A stretch of 40,492 bases of DNA from Actinomadura livida (GCF_014648675.1 NZ_BMRO01000026.1:1-40492), one strand, 5' to 3'. Counted from the stretch's first letter, positions 1 to 8,229 are shown. Notes: generated by a model not told the origin, from the letters alone. Numbers and translations are program-made.

Positions 1-72
1 GTGGCCAGCCCGCCGTCCGCCAAGGCCCACGCCCCCTCGCATACCAATAACAAGATCCTTCTCAAACACGCA

Positions 73-588
73 CTAAGAGAAGCCATCACGACCACCCACA
101 CTCCGGTTCAGCGCGACCGCCGGTTCCGAATCCGCGAACCCGAAAGCTCTCGCCCGGTAGGGGTCGATGGGTGATCGGAAGGTCTTAGTGACCGTCCGGG
201 CACCGGGCATCCCGGGGAGCCCGACGTCGCTGAGCTGGATGACGCAGGTCACCTGGGCGGAGACCGTGGCCGACTGCCCGGCTGGACGGTTGAAGCCGGA
301 TAGGTCGAGTCGGACGGTCGGCGTGCAGTGCAGGCCCCGGTCGCGCAGGGTGTGCATGGCGCTGGTGCGCGCCTGAGCGTGGGCCTGGTGTGCGGTGCGG
401 GCGATGGAGGCTTGGCGGGCGGCGTCGGCGGCGGCTTGTGCGACCACGGCGCTGCCGTGCGTCACCCGCATCACCACGAGCAGCCCGGCCAGAAACGTGA
501 TGAACAGCGGCGCGAGGATCGCGGTCTCCACTACCGCGTTTCCCGCGTCCCGCGGCCGACCTGAACGGACCGGCGTCACCTTGCTCAT
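73..588 (-). CDS. TadE-like pilus assembly/secretion protein
   Basis: A protein of about 171 residues with a short basic, Gly/Arg-rich N-terminus, the TadE signature GNAVVETAILAPLF (charged E inside a hydrophobic segment) and one transmembrane helix, followed by an extracytoplasmic part with a Cys pair (HCTPTV, VTCVIQ). TadE/TadG proteins are minor pseudopilins or membrane-anchored accessories of Tad (Flp) pilus systems. The start at 588 (ATG) overlaps the stop of the upstream TadE-like remnant as ATGA, so the two were translated in tandem; a GTG two codons further upstream (594) is possible. It runs towards the left window edge, where more Tad genes would be expected. The upstream part of its operon is destroyed by the IS, so its expression is doubtful. 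Confidence 0.8.
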   Translation of the reverse strand: MSKVTPVRSGRPRDAGNAVVETAILAPLFITFLAGLLVVMRVTHGSAVVAQAAADAARQASIARTAHQAHAQARTSAMHTLRDRGLHCTPTVRLDLSGFNRPAGQSATVSAQVTCVIQLSDVGLPGMPGARTVTKTFRSPIDPYRARAFGFADSEPAVALNRSVGGRDGFS

Positions 589-778
589 GGCCACGCTGGT
601 CCTGGGGTGGTGAAGCGTTCACGGGGTCCGCGCACGGTCTTGGAGACGGTGATGTTGACGCCTGGCAGCAGCGAGGGCGCGCGCCCGGCAACCTGCACGG
701 TGACGGTGTTGGTACCGGACACAGCGACTGTGGGTGTTTGCAGGACCGGCTCGGCGCGGGCGAAGGTTGCTGCGGCGG
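585..778 (-). pseudogene. 3' remnant of a second TadE-like gene, cut by IS3-family element
   Basis: Reading the minus strand from the IS edge, an open frame without a start encodes about 63 residues beginning AAATFARAEPVLQTP, with beta-rich sequence (TVTVQVAGRAPSLLPG, ITVSKTVRGPRERF) and a TGA that overlaps the next gene's ATG. The composition and the position just upstream of a TadE-like gene mark it as the C-terminal part of another TadE/TadG-type protein. The 5' part and its promoter are missing: the next base upstream is the IS terminal repeat, and the other side of the IS holds cas1, not the missing half. Confidence 0.7.
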
Positions 779-805
779 TGAGCCGTACCGGGTTTGGTGA
801 AGTCC
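779..805 (+). repeat. IS left terminal inverted repeat, 27 bp
   Basis: Begins TGAGCCGTACCGGG and ends GGTGAAGTCC; it is the exact reverse complement of 2057-2083. It supplies no coding sequence to the TadE-like remnant beyond the junction. Confidence 0.93.
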
Positions 806-808
806 GGT

Positions 809-1702
809 CTACCTGGCGCCGGTTGGCGCTGGGGTGTTGGTGTAACGGTAGTGGTTGGCTTCGTACTCGGCAGGTGGCACATCACCGATGGCGGAGTGCA
901 GACGGCGGTGGTTGTACCAGCCGATCCACTCGAGGATGGCGTATTCAACCTGGTCACGGGTGCGCCAGGTTCGCCGGTGGATCAGTTCGGCCTTGAAGGT
1001 GCCGTTCAGGGCTTCGGCCATGGCGTTGTCGTAGGAGTCGGCGACCGAACCGACCGATGCCATGACGCCGACGTCGGCGAGGCGGGCGACGTACCGGAAA
1101 CTGGTGTATTGGCAGCCGTTGTCGCTGTGATGAATCAGGCCGTCGGCCTGCGGCCGCCCTTCGCGGCGCCGTTGCCACAGCGCCATCTCCAGCGCGTCCA
1201 GGGGCAGGTCGGTGCGCAGGTGGTCGGCCAGTTGCCAGCCCACGATCCGGCGGGAGCAGGCGTCCAGGACGAACGCCACGTACACCCAGCCTTCCCAGGT
1301 GCGTACGTAGGTGATGTCGGCCAGCCAAAGCCGGTCCGGCCGGTCCGCGGCGAAACGCCGGTTGACCAAGTCCGGTGGCCGCGGCACCGACTCATCCGGT
1401 GTGGTGGTGCGCCGGCGACTGCCGCGCCGCACTCCTTCCAGCCCGTGTTCGCGCATCAGTCGCTCGACCGTGCACCGTGCCACCTGCACGCCCTGGCGGC
1501 GCAGCTGCTGGTGGACGCGCCGGGACCCGTAGACCCCGTAATTGGCTTGGTGCACGTCTTTGATCTGCTCGGACAGCACCGCGTCGCGTTGGGCGCGGGT
1601 CGAAGGCGGGCGGCGTTTGCGGCCGTAGTAGGTGCCCGGGCACAGGTTCAGCACCCTGCACACCGGCTCGACCCCGAAGCGGTCGCGAAGATGGTCGACC
1701 AC
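809..1702 (-). CDS. IS3-family transposase OrfB (DDE/rve integrase domain)
   Basis: Carries the HTH-like segment RVLNLCPGTYYGRKRRPP and YGVYGSRRVHQQL, then the rve integrase core with the DDE acids in LADITYV, HHSDNGCQYTS and NAMAEALNGTFKAEL, and the IS3-typical tail WYNHRRLHSAIGDVPPAEY. It catalyses strand cleavage and joining of the IS. The frame stays open well upstream of the conserved start, lying -1 to orfA, and the overlap contains a T5C run (about 1739-1745) where a -1 slip could make the OrfAB fusion. The GTG at 1702 is the first plausible independent start and is used here. The stop at 809 lies just inside the left repeat. Confidence 0.92.
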   Translation of the reverse strand: MVDHLRDRFGVEPVCRVLNLCPGTYYGRKRRPPSTRAQRDAVLSEQIKDVHQANYGVYGSRRVHQQLRRQGVQVARCTVERLMREHGLEGVRRGSRRRTTTPDESVPRPPDLVNRRFAADRPDRLWLADITYVRTWEGWVYVAFVLDACSRRIVGWQLADHLRTDLPLDALEMALWQRRREGRPQADGLIHHSDNGCQYTSFRYVARLADVGVMASVGSVADSYDNAMAEALNGTFKAELIHRRTWRTRDQVEYAILEWIGWYNHRRLHSAIGDVPPAEYEANHYRYTNTPAPTGAR

Positions 1703-1707
1703 CGCGA

Positions 1708-2019
1708 CTACTTCGTCCGGGGCTGGCCGAGCTCGGCGGCGAAAAACGTGCTGGCGGCCTTCAGTATCTCGTTGGCTCGCTTGAGCTCGTTGTTCTCCTT
1801 GCGCAGCCGCTTGAGCTCCTCGCGCTCGACGCTGGTCAGCTGCTCGGGGCGCTTGCCAGCATCGGCCTGAGCCTGCCGCACCCAGGTGCGCAGTGACTCG
1901 CGGTGGATGCCAAGATCGGCCGCGATCTGAGCGATCGGCCGATCCGACTCCAGCGCCAGCCGGACAGCCCGCTCTCGGAGCTCTTGGGGGTACTTCCGTG
2001 GTGCCGCCATCGCGGTCAT
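1708..2019 (-). CDS. IS3-family transposase OrfA (HTH + leucine zipper)
   Basis: About 103 residues: an N-terminal helix-turn-helix (PQELRERAVRLALES, IAADLGIHRESLRTWVRQA) that binds the terminal repeats, then a leucine-zipper segment (EELKRLRKENNELKRANEI) for multimerisation, ending KAASTFFAAELGQPRTK. GGAGGAG lies directly before the ATG at 2019; an in-frame ATG at 2010 is an alternative. OrfA normally acts with, or as part of, the OrfAB frameshift product. Confidence 0.92.
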   Translation of the reverse strand: MTAMAAPRKYPQELRERAVRLALESDRPIAQIAADLGIHRESLRTWVRQAQADAGKRPEQLTSVEREELKRLRKENNELKRANEILKAASTFFAAELGQPRTK

Positions 2020-2056
2020 TCTCCTCCCAGCCAGCCAAGATCATGACTGGCTTGAA

Positions 2057-2083
2057 GGACTTCACCAAACCCGGTACGGCTCA
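2057..2083 (-). repeat. IS right terminal inverted repeat, 27 bp
   Basis: Perfect inverted copy of 779-805. On the minus strand it supplies the last codons of the present cas1 reading frame (EPYRVW and the TGA stop at 2062-2064), so the inverted repeat doubles as the 3' end of that gene. Confidence 0.93.
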
Positions 2084-3066
2084 GGGCCGATGATGGCGAC
2101 ATGCTGGTCACCCATACCGGGTTGGATGAGGTCTTCGCTTCCGGACCAGTTGACGCCTCCGGCGACGGCCCCGGCTCGTTCGTCCCAGAGTTGGTTGACG
2201 TCTTCGTCGATAGGTATGCGGGTTGCGTCGTCAGGGGTGAGCAGCGTTTTGACGTCGTGGACGATTCGTCCGAGGAGGCGGTTTTCGGCGATGAGGTCGC
2301 GTAGGCCCGTTCGCGCGTCGCGTTCGTCGGTGAGACCTTGGGCGGCGAGGTTGAAGGCGAGGGGGATCGTGTACTCGGCTTTGTAGAGGTCGGCGATGTC
2401 CAGGACGAAAGAGATGGCCGACCCGGTGTGGACGAAGCCGAGCCCGGGACTGGCTCCAAGGCCGACGATGACGGCGTGACAGATGCCGTAGAGGGCGGCG
2501 TTGGCGGCTGACAAGAGGCGGTTGAGGTCGTCGCCTGCGGCGTGCGCGTCTCCGGCCTTGTATTCGCGGCGGTTCCAGGAGACGCCGGTGCGTTGCGCAT
2601 GGGCTTGGTAGAGCTTGCGGACGCGGGTCCCCTCGCGTCCACGAAGTTGCTGCATGGTCGCGGTGGAGACGTCTTCGCCCGGGAAGCGCATGGCGTACAT
2701 GGCGCGGGCGACGCTGAGGCGTTCCTTGGGCCTGGTGACCAGGTACGCCTGCCGGTGAAGGAGCCCGGCCCCGCGAGCTGGGCCGAGTCCTGAGGCGTAG
2801 AGGCGGACGCCGTGTTGGCCGACCCAGCAGATCGCAGTGCCGGAGTCGCCGAGCAGGTTGACGGCACCGTGGGTGATGCGGGTACCGGGGCCGAGCAGGA
2901 GGACGGCGACCAGGGCAGCCGGGACGCGCACGGTTTCGCGTTTGTTGATGACGACGACGGCGTTCTCGTCGCGATCCACGTGGCTGCGTTCCACGTAGAC
3001 GCTGGAGATGCGGTCTTGGAGGCGGTGCAGGTCGTGGGGGTGCGCCTTCCACCAGATGTCAGGCAT
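2062..3066 (-). CDS. cas1e: Cas1 (type I-E) with C-terminal tail fused into IS
   Basis: Type I-E Cas1, the integrase subunit of the Cas1-Cas2 spacer-acquisition complex. Recognisable blocks: LQDRISSVYVERSHVDRDENAV, LLLGPGTRITHGAV, ARAMYAMRFPGEDVS, QLRGREGTRVRKLYQ, LSAANAALYGICHAVIVGLGASPGLGFVHTG (Glu/His/Asp metal-site region) and FVLDIADLYKAEYTIPLAF. The 334-residue length is at or slightly above the usual size for actinobacterial Cas1e, so the fold is probably complete. The last six residues and stop come from the IS terminal repeat, so the native tail is lost. The ATG overlaps the cas6e stop (ATGA), indicating coupling. Cas2 should follow directly; the IS and then Tad genes follow instead. 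Confidence 0.93.
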   Translation of the reverse strand: MPDIWWKAHPHDLHRLQDRISSVYVERSHVDRDENAVVVINKRETVRVPAALVAVLLLGPGTRITHGAVNLLGDSGTAICWVGQHGVRLYASGLGPARGAGLLHRQAYLVTRPKERLSVARAMYAMRFPGEDVSTATMQQLRGREGTRVRKLYQAHAQRTGVSWNRREYKAGDAHAAGDDLNRLLSAANAALYGICHAVIVGLGASPGLGFVHTGSAISFVLDIADLYKAEYTIPLAFNLAAQGLTDERDARTGLRDLIAENRLLGRIVHDVKTLLTPDDATRIPIDEDVNQLWDERAGAVAGGVNWSGSEDLIQPGMGDQHVAIIGPEPYRVW

Positions 3067-3824
3067 CAGCGTCCTGCCAGGGGTGCGAGGGTGAGCAGTC
3101 CGCAGCCGTAAGCCTTGGCCGGTCCGATTCCGTTCAGAAGTACGCGGGTGAGCAGGTCGGTATCGGTGACCTGGAGGCGTCCTTGGAAGGTCGCGACATG
3201 TAGAACGACGTGGCGGCGGGAGCCCTTGGAGAAGGACAGACGGTCCCTATGGATGATTCGCACGTCGGGCGCGGCGGCGGATGCCTCAGCCCCGGGGATC
3301 GGCAAGCCGGGGTCCGTACGGGCGGGGGGGATCTGAAATCCGTAGCTGCCGGTTCGTTTGAGAAGCCAGTTGAGCTGGTGGGCGGCAGTGCGATGTCCGG
3401 TGCGGATGGAGGTGCGGCGTCTGCCGGTGGGCTGGTTGTCCGTGGCGCCTTGGACGTTTGCCCCTGCCGGCGGGCTCGGGATGTTCTGGACGGGGTTGGC
3501 GGTGAGCCGGAAGGTGAACTCGCGGCCGATGGCCAGCTGTGCCAGGAGCGGGGCGTAGTCGGCCACGACGTAGTGTTCGCCATCGTCGGCGGCGGGCCAC
3601 CCGGCGGCTTCGACCAGATGCGACCAGTCGGGTTTTGAACGGGTCAGGGCGATCAAGTGGGGGCGGTGCGGGTTGTCGGTGTCCAGCCGCCACAGCCGAC
3701 GTTCAGTGTCGGGTGTCGCGGGGACGGCTGCGCAGACGTGGCTGTGCATGGCCCGCGGGTTGGTGAGCAGTTCCCGGGACTGCTGCCGCAGGGGGTTGAT
3801 GCGGACGCGGGAGAGGTAGGTCAT
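3066..3824 (-). CDS. cas6e: Cas6e/CasE, pre-crRNA endoribonuclease
   Basis: A 252-residue RAMP protein that cuts the repeat hairpin and stays bound to the crRNA 3' end. The N-terminus YLSRVRINPLRQQSRELL and NPRAMHSHV match Cas6e; His27 aligns with the proposed catalytic His of Thermus Cas6e. The middle has FRLTANPVQNIPS, and the C-terminal Gly-rich loop GIGPAKAYGCGLLTLAPL is the family hallmark. The start at 3824 lies 4 bp after the cas5e stop; a longer frame upstream exists but would overlap cas5e throughout and lacks family sequence. The stop overlaps the cas1 start. Confidence 0.94.
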   Translation of the reverse strand: MTYLSRVRINPLRQQSRELLTNPRAMHSHVCAAVPATPDTERRLWRLDTDNPHRPHLIALTRSKPDWSHLVEAAGWPAADDGEHYVVADYAPLLAQLAIGREFTFRLTANPVQNIPSPPAGANVQGATDNQPTGRRRTSIRTGHRTAAHQLNWLLKRTGSYGFQIPPARTDPGLPIPGAEASAAAPDVRIIHRDRLSFSKGSRRHVVLHVATFQGRLQVTDTDLLTRVLLNGIGPAKAYGCGLLTLAPLAGR

Positions 3825-3828
3825 CGGT

Positions 3829-4614
3829 TCACCAGCCCAGCAGCGCGAAGGGGTCGTGGCTTGCGTCGGTGGGTGCACCGGGGTCAGAGAATCCAGTGGG
3901 GGCTGAGACCCATGAGTGGGCGACACGGCGACTGGTGAAGCGGCGGTCACGCAGGGAGAACGACAGCGGGACGTCGTTAATGACATCGTCGCCGTCGGGG
4001 GTCTCGACGGTCGCCGGCAGGTCGATCCGGGGCGGCCGTCCGTGGCGGCGCTGGAATTCGCGTCGTGCGGCATGTCCCGCCTGCCACGGCTGCTCGCCGA
4101 GAGCTTCGTTCAGTCCCCCGTCGTGTGTGCCGAGAATCAGCGGCTGGGTGGGCGGACACGAGCGCCGCCCGAGCGCGAGCGGGAACGCTGGGCGCCGAAG
4201 AGCGGCAGTTAGCGTGTCCACCAGGGCAGGAGGGCCAGAGATGCCGACGACGAATACGGCGTCCTGCAGGTAATAGCGCTGTGTGACGTGCGTGTATTTG
4301 GCGGGCGAGGTGGGTTTCTGCACGCCTTTGGCGCTGACGGCCGCCTGCGGCAGCGGACGGCCCCGGTAGTCACTGACGGTGTGGTAGTCGCGCAGCAGCG
4401 TCCCGGCTTGGTCGACTCGCACTCCGAGGGCAAGGTCGAGCAGTTCGCCTGGTGGGTCTTCGCGGCGGCGGCCCTGTGCGGCAGCCAGCAGTCCCAGGAT
4501 TCCGGACTTGGTGGGTTCGGGGCGGGTCTCGCGACGGTTGAAGCGGCTTTGATCGCCCCAGGACTGCAGGGGCCCGGCGAGCCGCAGCATCAACACTCGC
4601 TGGTGGTCTGCCAT
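3829..4614 (-). CDS. cas5e: Cas5e/CasD, Cascade subunit
   Basis: A 261-residue RAMP subunit that caps the 5' handle of the crRNA at the foot of Cascade. Family features: LMLRLAGPLQSWGDQSRFNRRET followed by PTKSGILGLLAAAQGRRREDP, LLRDYHTVSDYRG, and YLQDAVFVVGISG. I chose the ATG at 4614 because GAGGA sits 8 nt upstream and overlaps the cas7e stop region; an ATG at 4638 would add eight residues and overlap cas7e by 13 bp. Cas6e starts 4 bp downstream of the stop. Confidence 0.93.
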   Translation of the reverse strand: MADHQRVLMLRLAGPLQSWGDQSRFNRRETRPEPTKSGILGLLAAAQGRRREDPPGELLDLALGVRVDQAGTLLRDYHTVSDYRGRPLPQAAVSAKGVQKPTSPAKYTHVTQRYYLQDAVFVVGISGPPALVDTLTAALRRPAFPLALGRRSCPPTQPLILGTHDGGLNEALGEQPWQAGHAARREFQRRHGRPPRIDLPATVETPDGDDVINDVPLSFSLRDRRFTSRRVAHSWVSAPTGFSDPGAPTDASHDPFALLGW

Positions 4615-4625
4615 CGGGATGGTCC

Positions 4626-5771
4626 TCAGCTCTGCCACGTGCGCGCCAGGGCCTCGTCCAAGCCCTGCAGCATCTGGTCGAAAGGCTGGTTGTCACCGAA
4701 GGCGCGGGCGATGTCGTCGTCGGCGGTGGCGTCGAACGCGTGCGAGACCCCGGCGTGGACGGGTTGGTCACCCCACTGGCGGACCGAACGAAGGTATTCG
4801 TGAGCCAGGCGACCGGCTGACTCGGCTGCCACGCCGCAGGCGGCACCGGAGGGATCGGCGTCCGGAACGGGACGCTCGAAGGCTGAGACCAGGTTGACAG
4901 GCTGGTCGTCGCGGACGACGACGGCGACCAGACTGGGCCTGGTGCGATGCGCGAAAGAGGTGATGTGGCCGGTGGGCATGGAAAGAGCGAACGCCCGGCC
5001 GAACCGCTGGATGGCTTCCAGGGCCGCTTCGGTGGAGCCGATGTTGCCGACGAGTTGGTGTAGGCCGATGACGGCATAGCGGTAGAGGGTGGCTGAGTTG
5101 AAGCCGATGCTGCCGATCATTCCGGCGCCGGTCTCGTCCTGCTCGTTGGCGTCATCGACGGCGGTGTAGTAGTCGGCTTCCAGCTCCACTCGGTGGGTCG
5201 ACAGCGCATGGGCGACCTGGGCGGCGGCGTCGACGTTCAGCGAAGGGATGTCGGCGACCATGCGTCCGAACAGAGCTACGCCCATGGGGTGACCGCTCTT
5301 GAGTTCGTCGGCGACCTTGATGTCCTTGACGGCGGCGGTCAGTTCGTCCTCGGGCAGCGCCGCGAGGTCGATGGCGCGATCGGCGACCAGGTCGACGATG
5401 CGGTCGAGCTGTCCGTAGCCGTAGTACAGGAGGTAGGCGGTGTCTCCCGCTTTCCGTCCCGCCTTGATGCCCAGTGGTTCCAGCAGTGCACCGGCCAGCC
5501 GCTGAGCCTGCTCGGCATCCACGTCCGTGCGGTCCCGAAGCCGTCCGGCCAGTTGCTTGGCGATCTGCTTGGTGCGGGTCGACTGGTCGGCTTCTGGCAG
5601 ATGCCGGTCGAACTCGATGCGGGTCGCGCGCTTCCATGCCTGCGAGGAGACCCGGGAGCGGCGGACACCGCCGAAGAACGCCTCCTTGGGATTGCCCTGG
5701 TCGTCACGGTTCAGGTTGGCCGGCGGGACGGTCTGCAGGAGGTGGTATTCGACGTACTGCTGCTTCGGCAT
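4626..5771 (-). CDS. cas7e: Cas7e/CasC, Cascade backbone subunit
   Basis: A 381-residue protein that polymerises (six copies in known type I-E Cascades) along the crRNA. The N-terminus is diagnostic: VEYHLLQTVPPANLNRDD, PKEAFFGGVRRSRVSSQAWKRATR. Other blocks are DVALFGRM-like GVALFGRMVADIPSLNVDAA, AHALSTHRVELEADYYTAVDD and GAGMIGSIGFNSATLYRYAVI, and PTGHITSFAHRTRPSLV. It lies 48 bp after cse2 and is translated just ahead of cas5e. Confidence 0.95.
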   Translation of the reverse strand: MPKQQYVEYHLLQTVPPANLNRDDQGNPKEAFFGGVRRSRVSSQAWKRATRIEFDRHLPEADQSTRTKQIAKQLAGRLRDRTDVDAEQAQRLAGALLEPLGIKAGRKAGDTAYLLYYGYGQLDRIVDLVADRAIDLAALPEDELTAAVKDIKVADELKSGHPMGVALFGRMVADIPSLNVDAAAQVAHALSTHRVELEADYYTAVDDANEQDETGAGMIGSIGFNSATLYRYAVIGLHQLVGNIGSTEAALEAIQRFGRAFALSMPTGHITSFAHRTRPSLVAVVVRDDQPVNLVSAFERPVPDADPSGAACGVAAESAGRLAHEYLRSVRQWGDQPVHAGVSHAFDATADDDIARAFGDNQPFDQMLQGLDEALARTWQS

Positions 5772-5819
5772 GCTGGATCCCTTGAAGATGTTGGTGTTGG
5801 AGGTAGCCGGGATCGGCTA

Positions 5820-6446
5820 TCAGGACGTGGGAGGTTTCCCCTCCGTCAGGGCCGCACCGTTGTCGCCGGCTGCGACGTCGTCTTGCTGTGCCCAGACCTG
5901 GTACTCCACGGCCAAGCGGCGGCGCGCGCGGCGGCGGCCATCCTCGTAGTGCCAGTCTTGGATGAGCTGCATCAGCCCGTCGTAATCCACGGGCTCGCTG
6001 ATGACGCGGAGCTGATCAATGAGGCCGCGGAGCCGCATGAGCAGCGCGGCGGGGTTGGTGGTCGTGGCGGCGGCGTTAACGCGTGTGTCCACGGCCTGGG
6101 CGCTGAAGCGGCCACTGGCGCGCAACCGGTGTAGCGCCATTCCCAGCGGTCTCTTTGGGTGGTGCATCGAGATCCGCTTGGACTGCTGATGCAGTCCGTA
6201 AAAAGCCAACGCGGCGTGCTCGGCCCGCTGCTCGACCGACACCTGACCGCGCTGGGCGAGTCTGTCGTCGACAGGGCAGGTGTAGAACCGCCACATGGTC
6301 GGGACTTCACCTGCGTCCCGCCCCAGCCCGGCACGCAGGGCAGCCAGATCCTCACCAGGAGGAGGTCCAAGCGGGCGCCCGTTGCGCGGGTCGTATGCGA
6401 GCCAATCACCGTTGGTGGCGATGCGGTTCCAGTAGCGCTGAGTCAT
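5820..6446 (-). CDS. casB: Cse2/CasB, small Cascade subunit
   Basis: A 208-residue, helix-rich, basic protein. Two copies form the belly of type I-E Cascade and stabilise the R-loop. Family sequence: LAALRAGLGRDAGEVPTMWRFYTCPVDD, EHAALAFYGLHQQSKRISMHHP, GMALHRLRASG, and VDYDGLMQLIQDWHYEDGRRRARRRLAVEYQVW. The ATG at 6446 follows GAAGG by 5 nt and lies 34 bp after the cas8e stop; an in-frame upstream ATG (6536) would overlap cas8e and adds non-conserved sequence. Confidence 0.92.
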   Translation of the reverse strand: MTQRYWNRIATNGDWLAYDPRNGRPLGPPPGEDLAALRAGLGRDAGEVPTMWRFYTCPVDDRLAQRGQVSVEQRAEHAALAFYGLHQQSKRISMHHPKRPLGMALHRLRASGRFSAQAVDTRVNAAATTTNPAALLMRLRGLIDQLRVISEPVDYDGLMQLIQDWHYEDGRRRARRRLAVEYQVWAQQDDVAAGDNGAALTEGKPPTS

Positions 6447-6480
6447 GAGTGCCTTCGCGAGTGAATTTGGGTGCGAGCGG

Positions 6481-8109
6481 TTAGCGCTCGTCCGTGGTGC
6501 GCGGCAGGATGCGGTCGAGCCGCCGAGAGAAGTCATTCACGGCGACGCCCAAGGGATAGGCCGCCGCGGTCGTCCCGTCGGGTTTCCTGGTCTCGCGGCC
6601 GGCGAACACGCTTTCGGGGACGGCGGCATGGACCGAGTCGGCGACCTGGAGCGCAAGCCTTCGAGCTTCTTGCTCCCACGCCAGCAGGCCGCGGTCGAGC
6701 GTCTCGGCGTCGGAGATGTTCTGCAAGCCGCGCAGCAGACGCCTCACCACCGAGTCCAGCAGGTAGAGCAACCGCTCTCCAGGACGTTGCCCCTTGTCCC
6801 AGGGAATGGGCTCCAAGCCGCTGGCGCGACGTAGATCAGCCGACAGATAGTTGAGGGCCTGGGCGAGTTGCTCGGCCTGCTCAGTGGCGTCCAGCACCGC
6901 GAAGCGCACGTCGGCGTCGGCGCGCAATGCCGCGATCGGCAGCGGTGTCATGTCGTGCAGGACATCCTCAATGATCGCGGACTGGTTGCCGTAGACCACT
7001 CCAAAGGTCTCCGCGCGCAACGGGTAGCGGTCGTCGATCAATTCATCGGCTGCCAGCCCGCTGATTTGGTCAAGCAGTTCACTGGAGCGAAACGCCGCGG
7101 TATCGACAGCTTCGACGGCGAGCAAGGCGCTCATCCCCCGCCAAATGGCCTTGCCCGGCGTGTACCGAAGCGGCCGCTCCGGCACGGGCTTCGCTCGCTT
7201 CGCCGCCTTCTTCGTGGGCTTATCGACTCGCCAAGCCGTGTGTGGCTCCCAGTCGGGAGTCGTCGCAAGCCGGTCTCCCGCCGCAACAATGACACCGGTG
7301 ACGCGGTCGCCGTCCGGGGTCTGTTCAGGGACGAGCCGGATTCGCCGTGACTGCCAAGTCCACAGGTCCAGCAGGCCGGACGCCGTCCGACTTTCCCATT
7401 GGGGGCCGATGCGTCGTCTCCACTGGGGAGTGCCGAGACGCCCTTGCACACCGATCGGAATGTTGAGCTGAAGAGTCTCGTAGAGTGTCCGGCCGATCGG
7501 AACGACCACTCCTAATTGTCCGAGCGGCCCTGTGGGGTTGCCCGTCGTCTTACCGGCCTTGACCATCGGATCACCGAAAGCACCGGTTTTGATCGCCGCG
7601 GTATCCCAGCAGTGCGCGTGCAGCAGCCACAGTGCCGCCTCTGTTGGTGCCAGCTGCGGCGGATCGCCTTCCGTTCGTGCGGAGAAGAAAGGCACGTTGT
7701 TGCCGGTGGCCTCTGCGGCGACCAGCAATCCCGACCCCTTGATATCTCCAGAAGCCGTATGCAGCCCTGCGACTTGGGAGAACGGTGTCTCGGGGTGGAA
7801 CAGGTCAAAACGGGGACGGTGCTCTTCAAGGTAGGTGTCGATCTTGTCCAACTCGGCCTCGTTGAATGCCCCCTGCGAGAACCTGTCCCCCCATGCTCGG
7901 CGGTCGGTCGGGGCTCCCAGCGCGTCTACGACGACCGGCAAGAGCACCTGCCGCAGCAGCGCCGGCGCCTGCGTCGGGAAGTCGACGACGATCTCGGTGA
8001 TGTCACCGGCACGGTGCAGCACCCCTTGAAGCCCCATCGGTTCGATGGTTTGACCATCATCAAGCCGCGGGCGTAACCATTCCTCGGTGACCAGGTCGAA
8101 CTCGGCCAT
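6481..8109 (-). CDS. casA: Cas8e/Cse1/CasA, Cascade large subunit
   Basis: A 542-residue protein that reads the PAM, docks at the crRNA 5' end and recruits Cas3. It opens FDLVTEEWLRPRL, has the conserved RPRFDLFHPETPFSQV and then TEAALWLLHAHCWDTAAIKTG and NPTGPLGQLGVVVPIGRTLYETLQLNIP, and ends in the four-helix-bundle-like C-terminal region. GAAGGG sits 6 nt upstream of the ATG. It is the first gene of the Cascade operon, because a 222-bp gap with a hairpin separates it from cas3; an AT-rich promoter-like stretch lies at 8120-8145. Confidence 0.94.
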   Translation of the reverse strand: MAEFDLVTEEWLRPRLDDGQTIEPMGLQGVLHRAGDITEIVVDFPTQAPALLRQVLLPVVVDALGAPTDRRAWGDRFSQGAFNEAELDKIDTYLEEHRPRFDLFHPETPFSQVAGLHTASGDIKGSGLLVAAEATGNNVPFFSARTEGDPPQLAPTEAALWLLHAHCWDTAAIKTGAFGDPMVKAGKTTGNPTGPLGQLGVVVPIGRTLYETLQLNIPIGVQGRLGTPQWRRRIGPQWESRTASGLLDLWTWQSRRIRLVPEQTPDGDRVTGVIVAAGDRLATTPDWEPHTAWRVDKPTKKAAKRAKPVPERPLRYTPGKAIWRGMSALLAVEAVDTAAFRSSELLDQISGLAADELIDDRYPLRAETFGVVYGNQSAIIEDVLHDMTPLPIAALRADADVRFAVLDATEQAEQLAQALNYLSADLRRASGLEPIPWDKGQRPGERLLYLLDSVVRRLLRGLQNISDAETLDRGLLAWEQEARRLALQVADSVHAAVPESVFAGRETRKPDGTTAAAYPLGVAVNDFSRRLDRILPRTTDER

Positions 8110-8145
8110 CGTCGACCCTTCAAATAGTTATGTATAGGAATTTTT
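8110..8145 (-). promoter_or_regulatory. Putative promoter / 5' leader of the cas8e-cas1 operon
   Basis: Distinctly AT-rich against GC-rich surroundings. On the minus strand it reads AAAAATTCCTATACATAAC, with TATACAT as a plausible -10 box, then the Shine-Dalgarno GAAGGG before the cas8e ATG. I see no convincing -35 hexamer. The segment 8125-8135 on the plus strand partly matches the guide segment of the crRNA-like element at 8230-8304 and is preceded by AAA. Confidence 0.45.
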
Positions 8146-8229
8146 CGACTGTAGCCCGGTCTGCGGCGAGTCGTCGGGGGTATGGCAGGGTTGGCCGGAC
8201 ACGGCCTCGCGCTGGACAACGCCGAGCTC

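Larger units (their letters stand above)
779..2083 (-). mobile_element. IS3-family insertion sequence (1305 bp)
   Basis: The element is bounded by perfect 27-bp inverted repeats starting 5'-TGAGCCGTACCGGG (779-805 and 2057-2083), begins TG and ends CA, and carries overlapping orfA and orfB in different frames on the minus strand, all typical of the IS3 family. Both transposase genes look intact, so the element may be active. The bases directly outside (left GCGG, right GGGC) do not form the 3-4 bp target duplication expected of a simple insertion, and the flanks belong to unrelated loci (Tad genes left, cas1 right). I infer a deletion or recombination between two copies after insertion. Confidence 0.93.

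Noticed and set aside
3825..4073. N-terminal extension of Cas6e by 83 residues
   Set aside because: It would overlap cas5e throughout and has no family sequence; the ATG at 3824 begins the conserved Cas6e fold.
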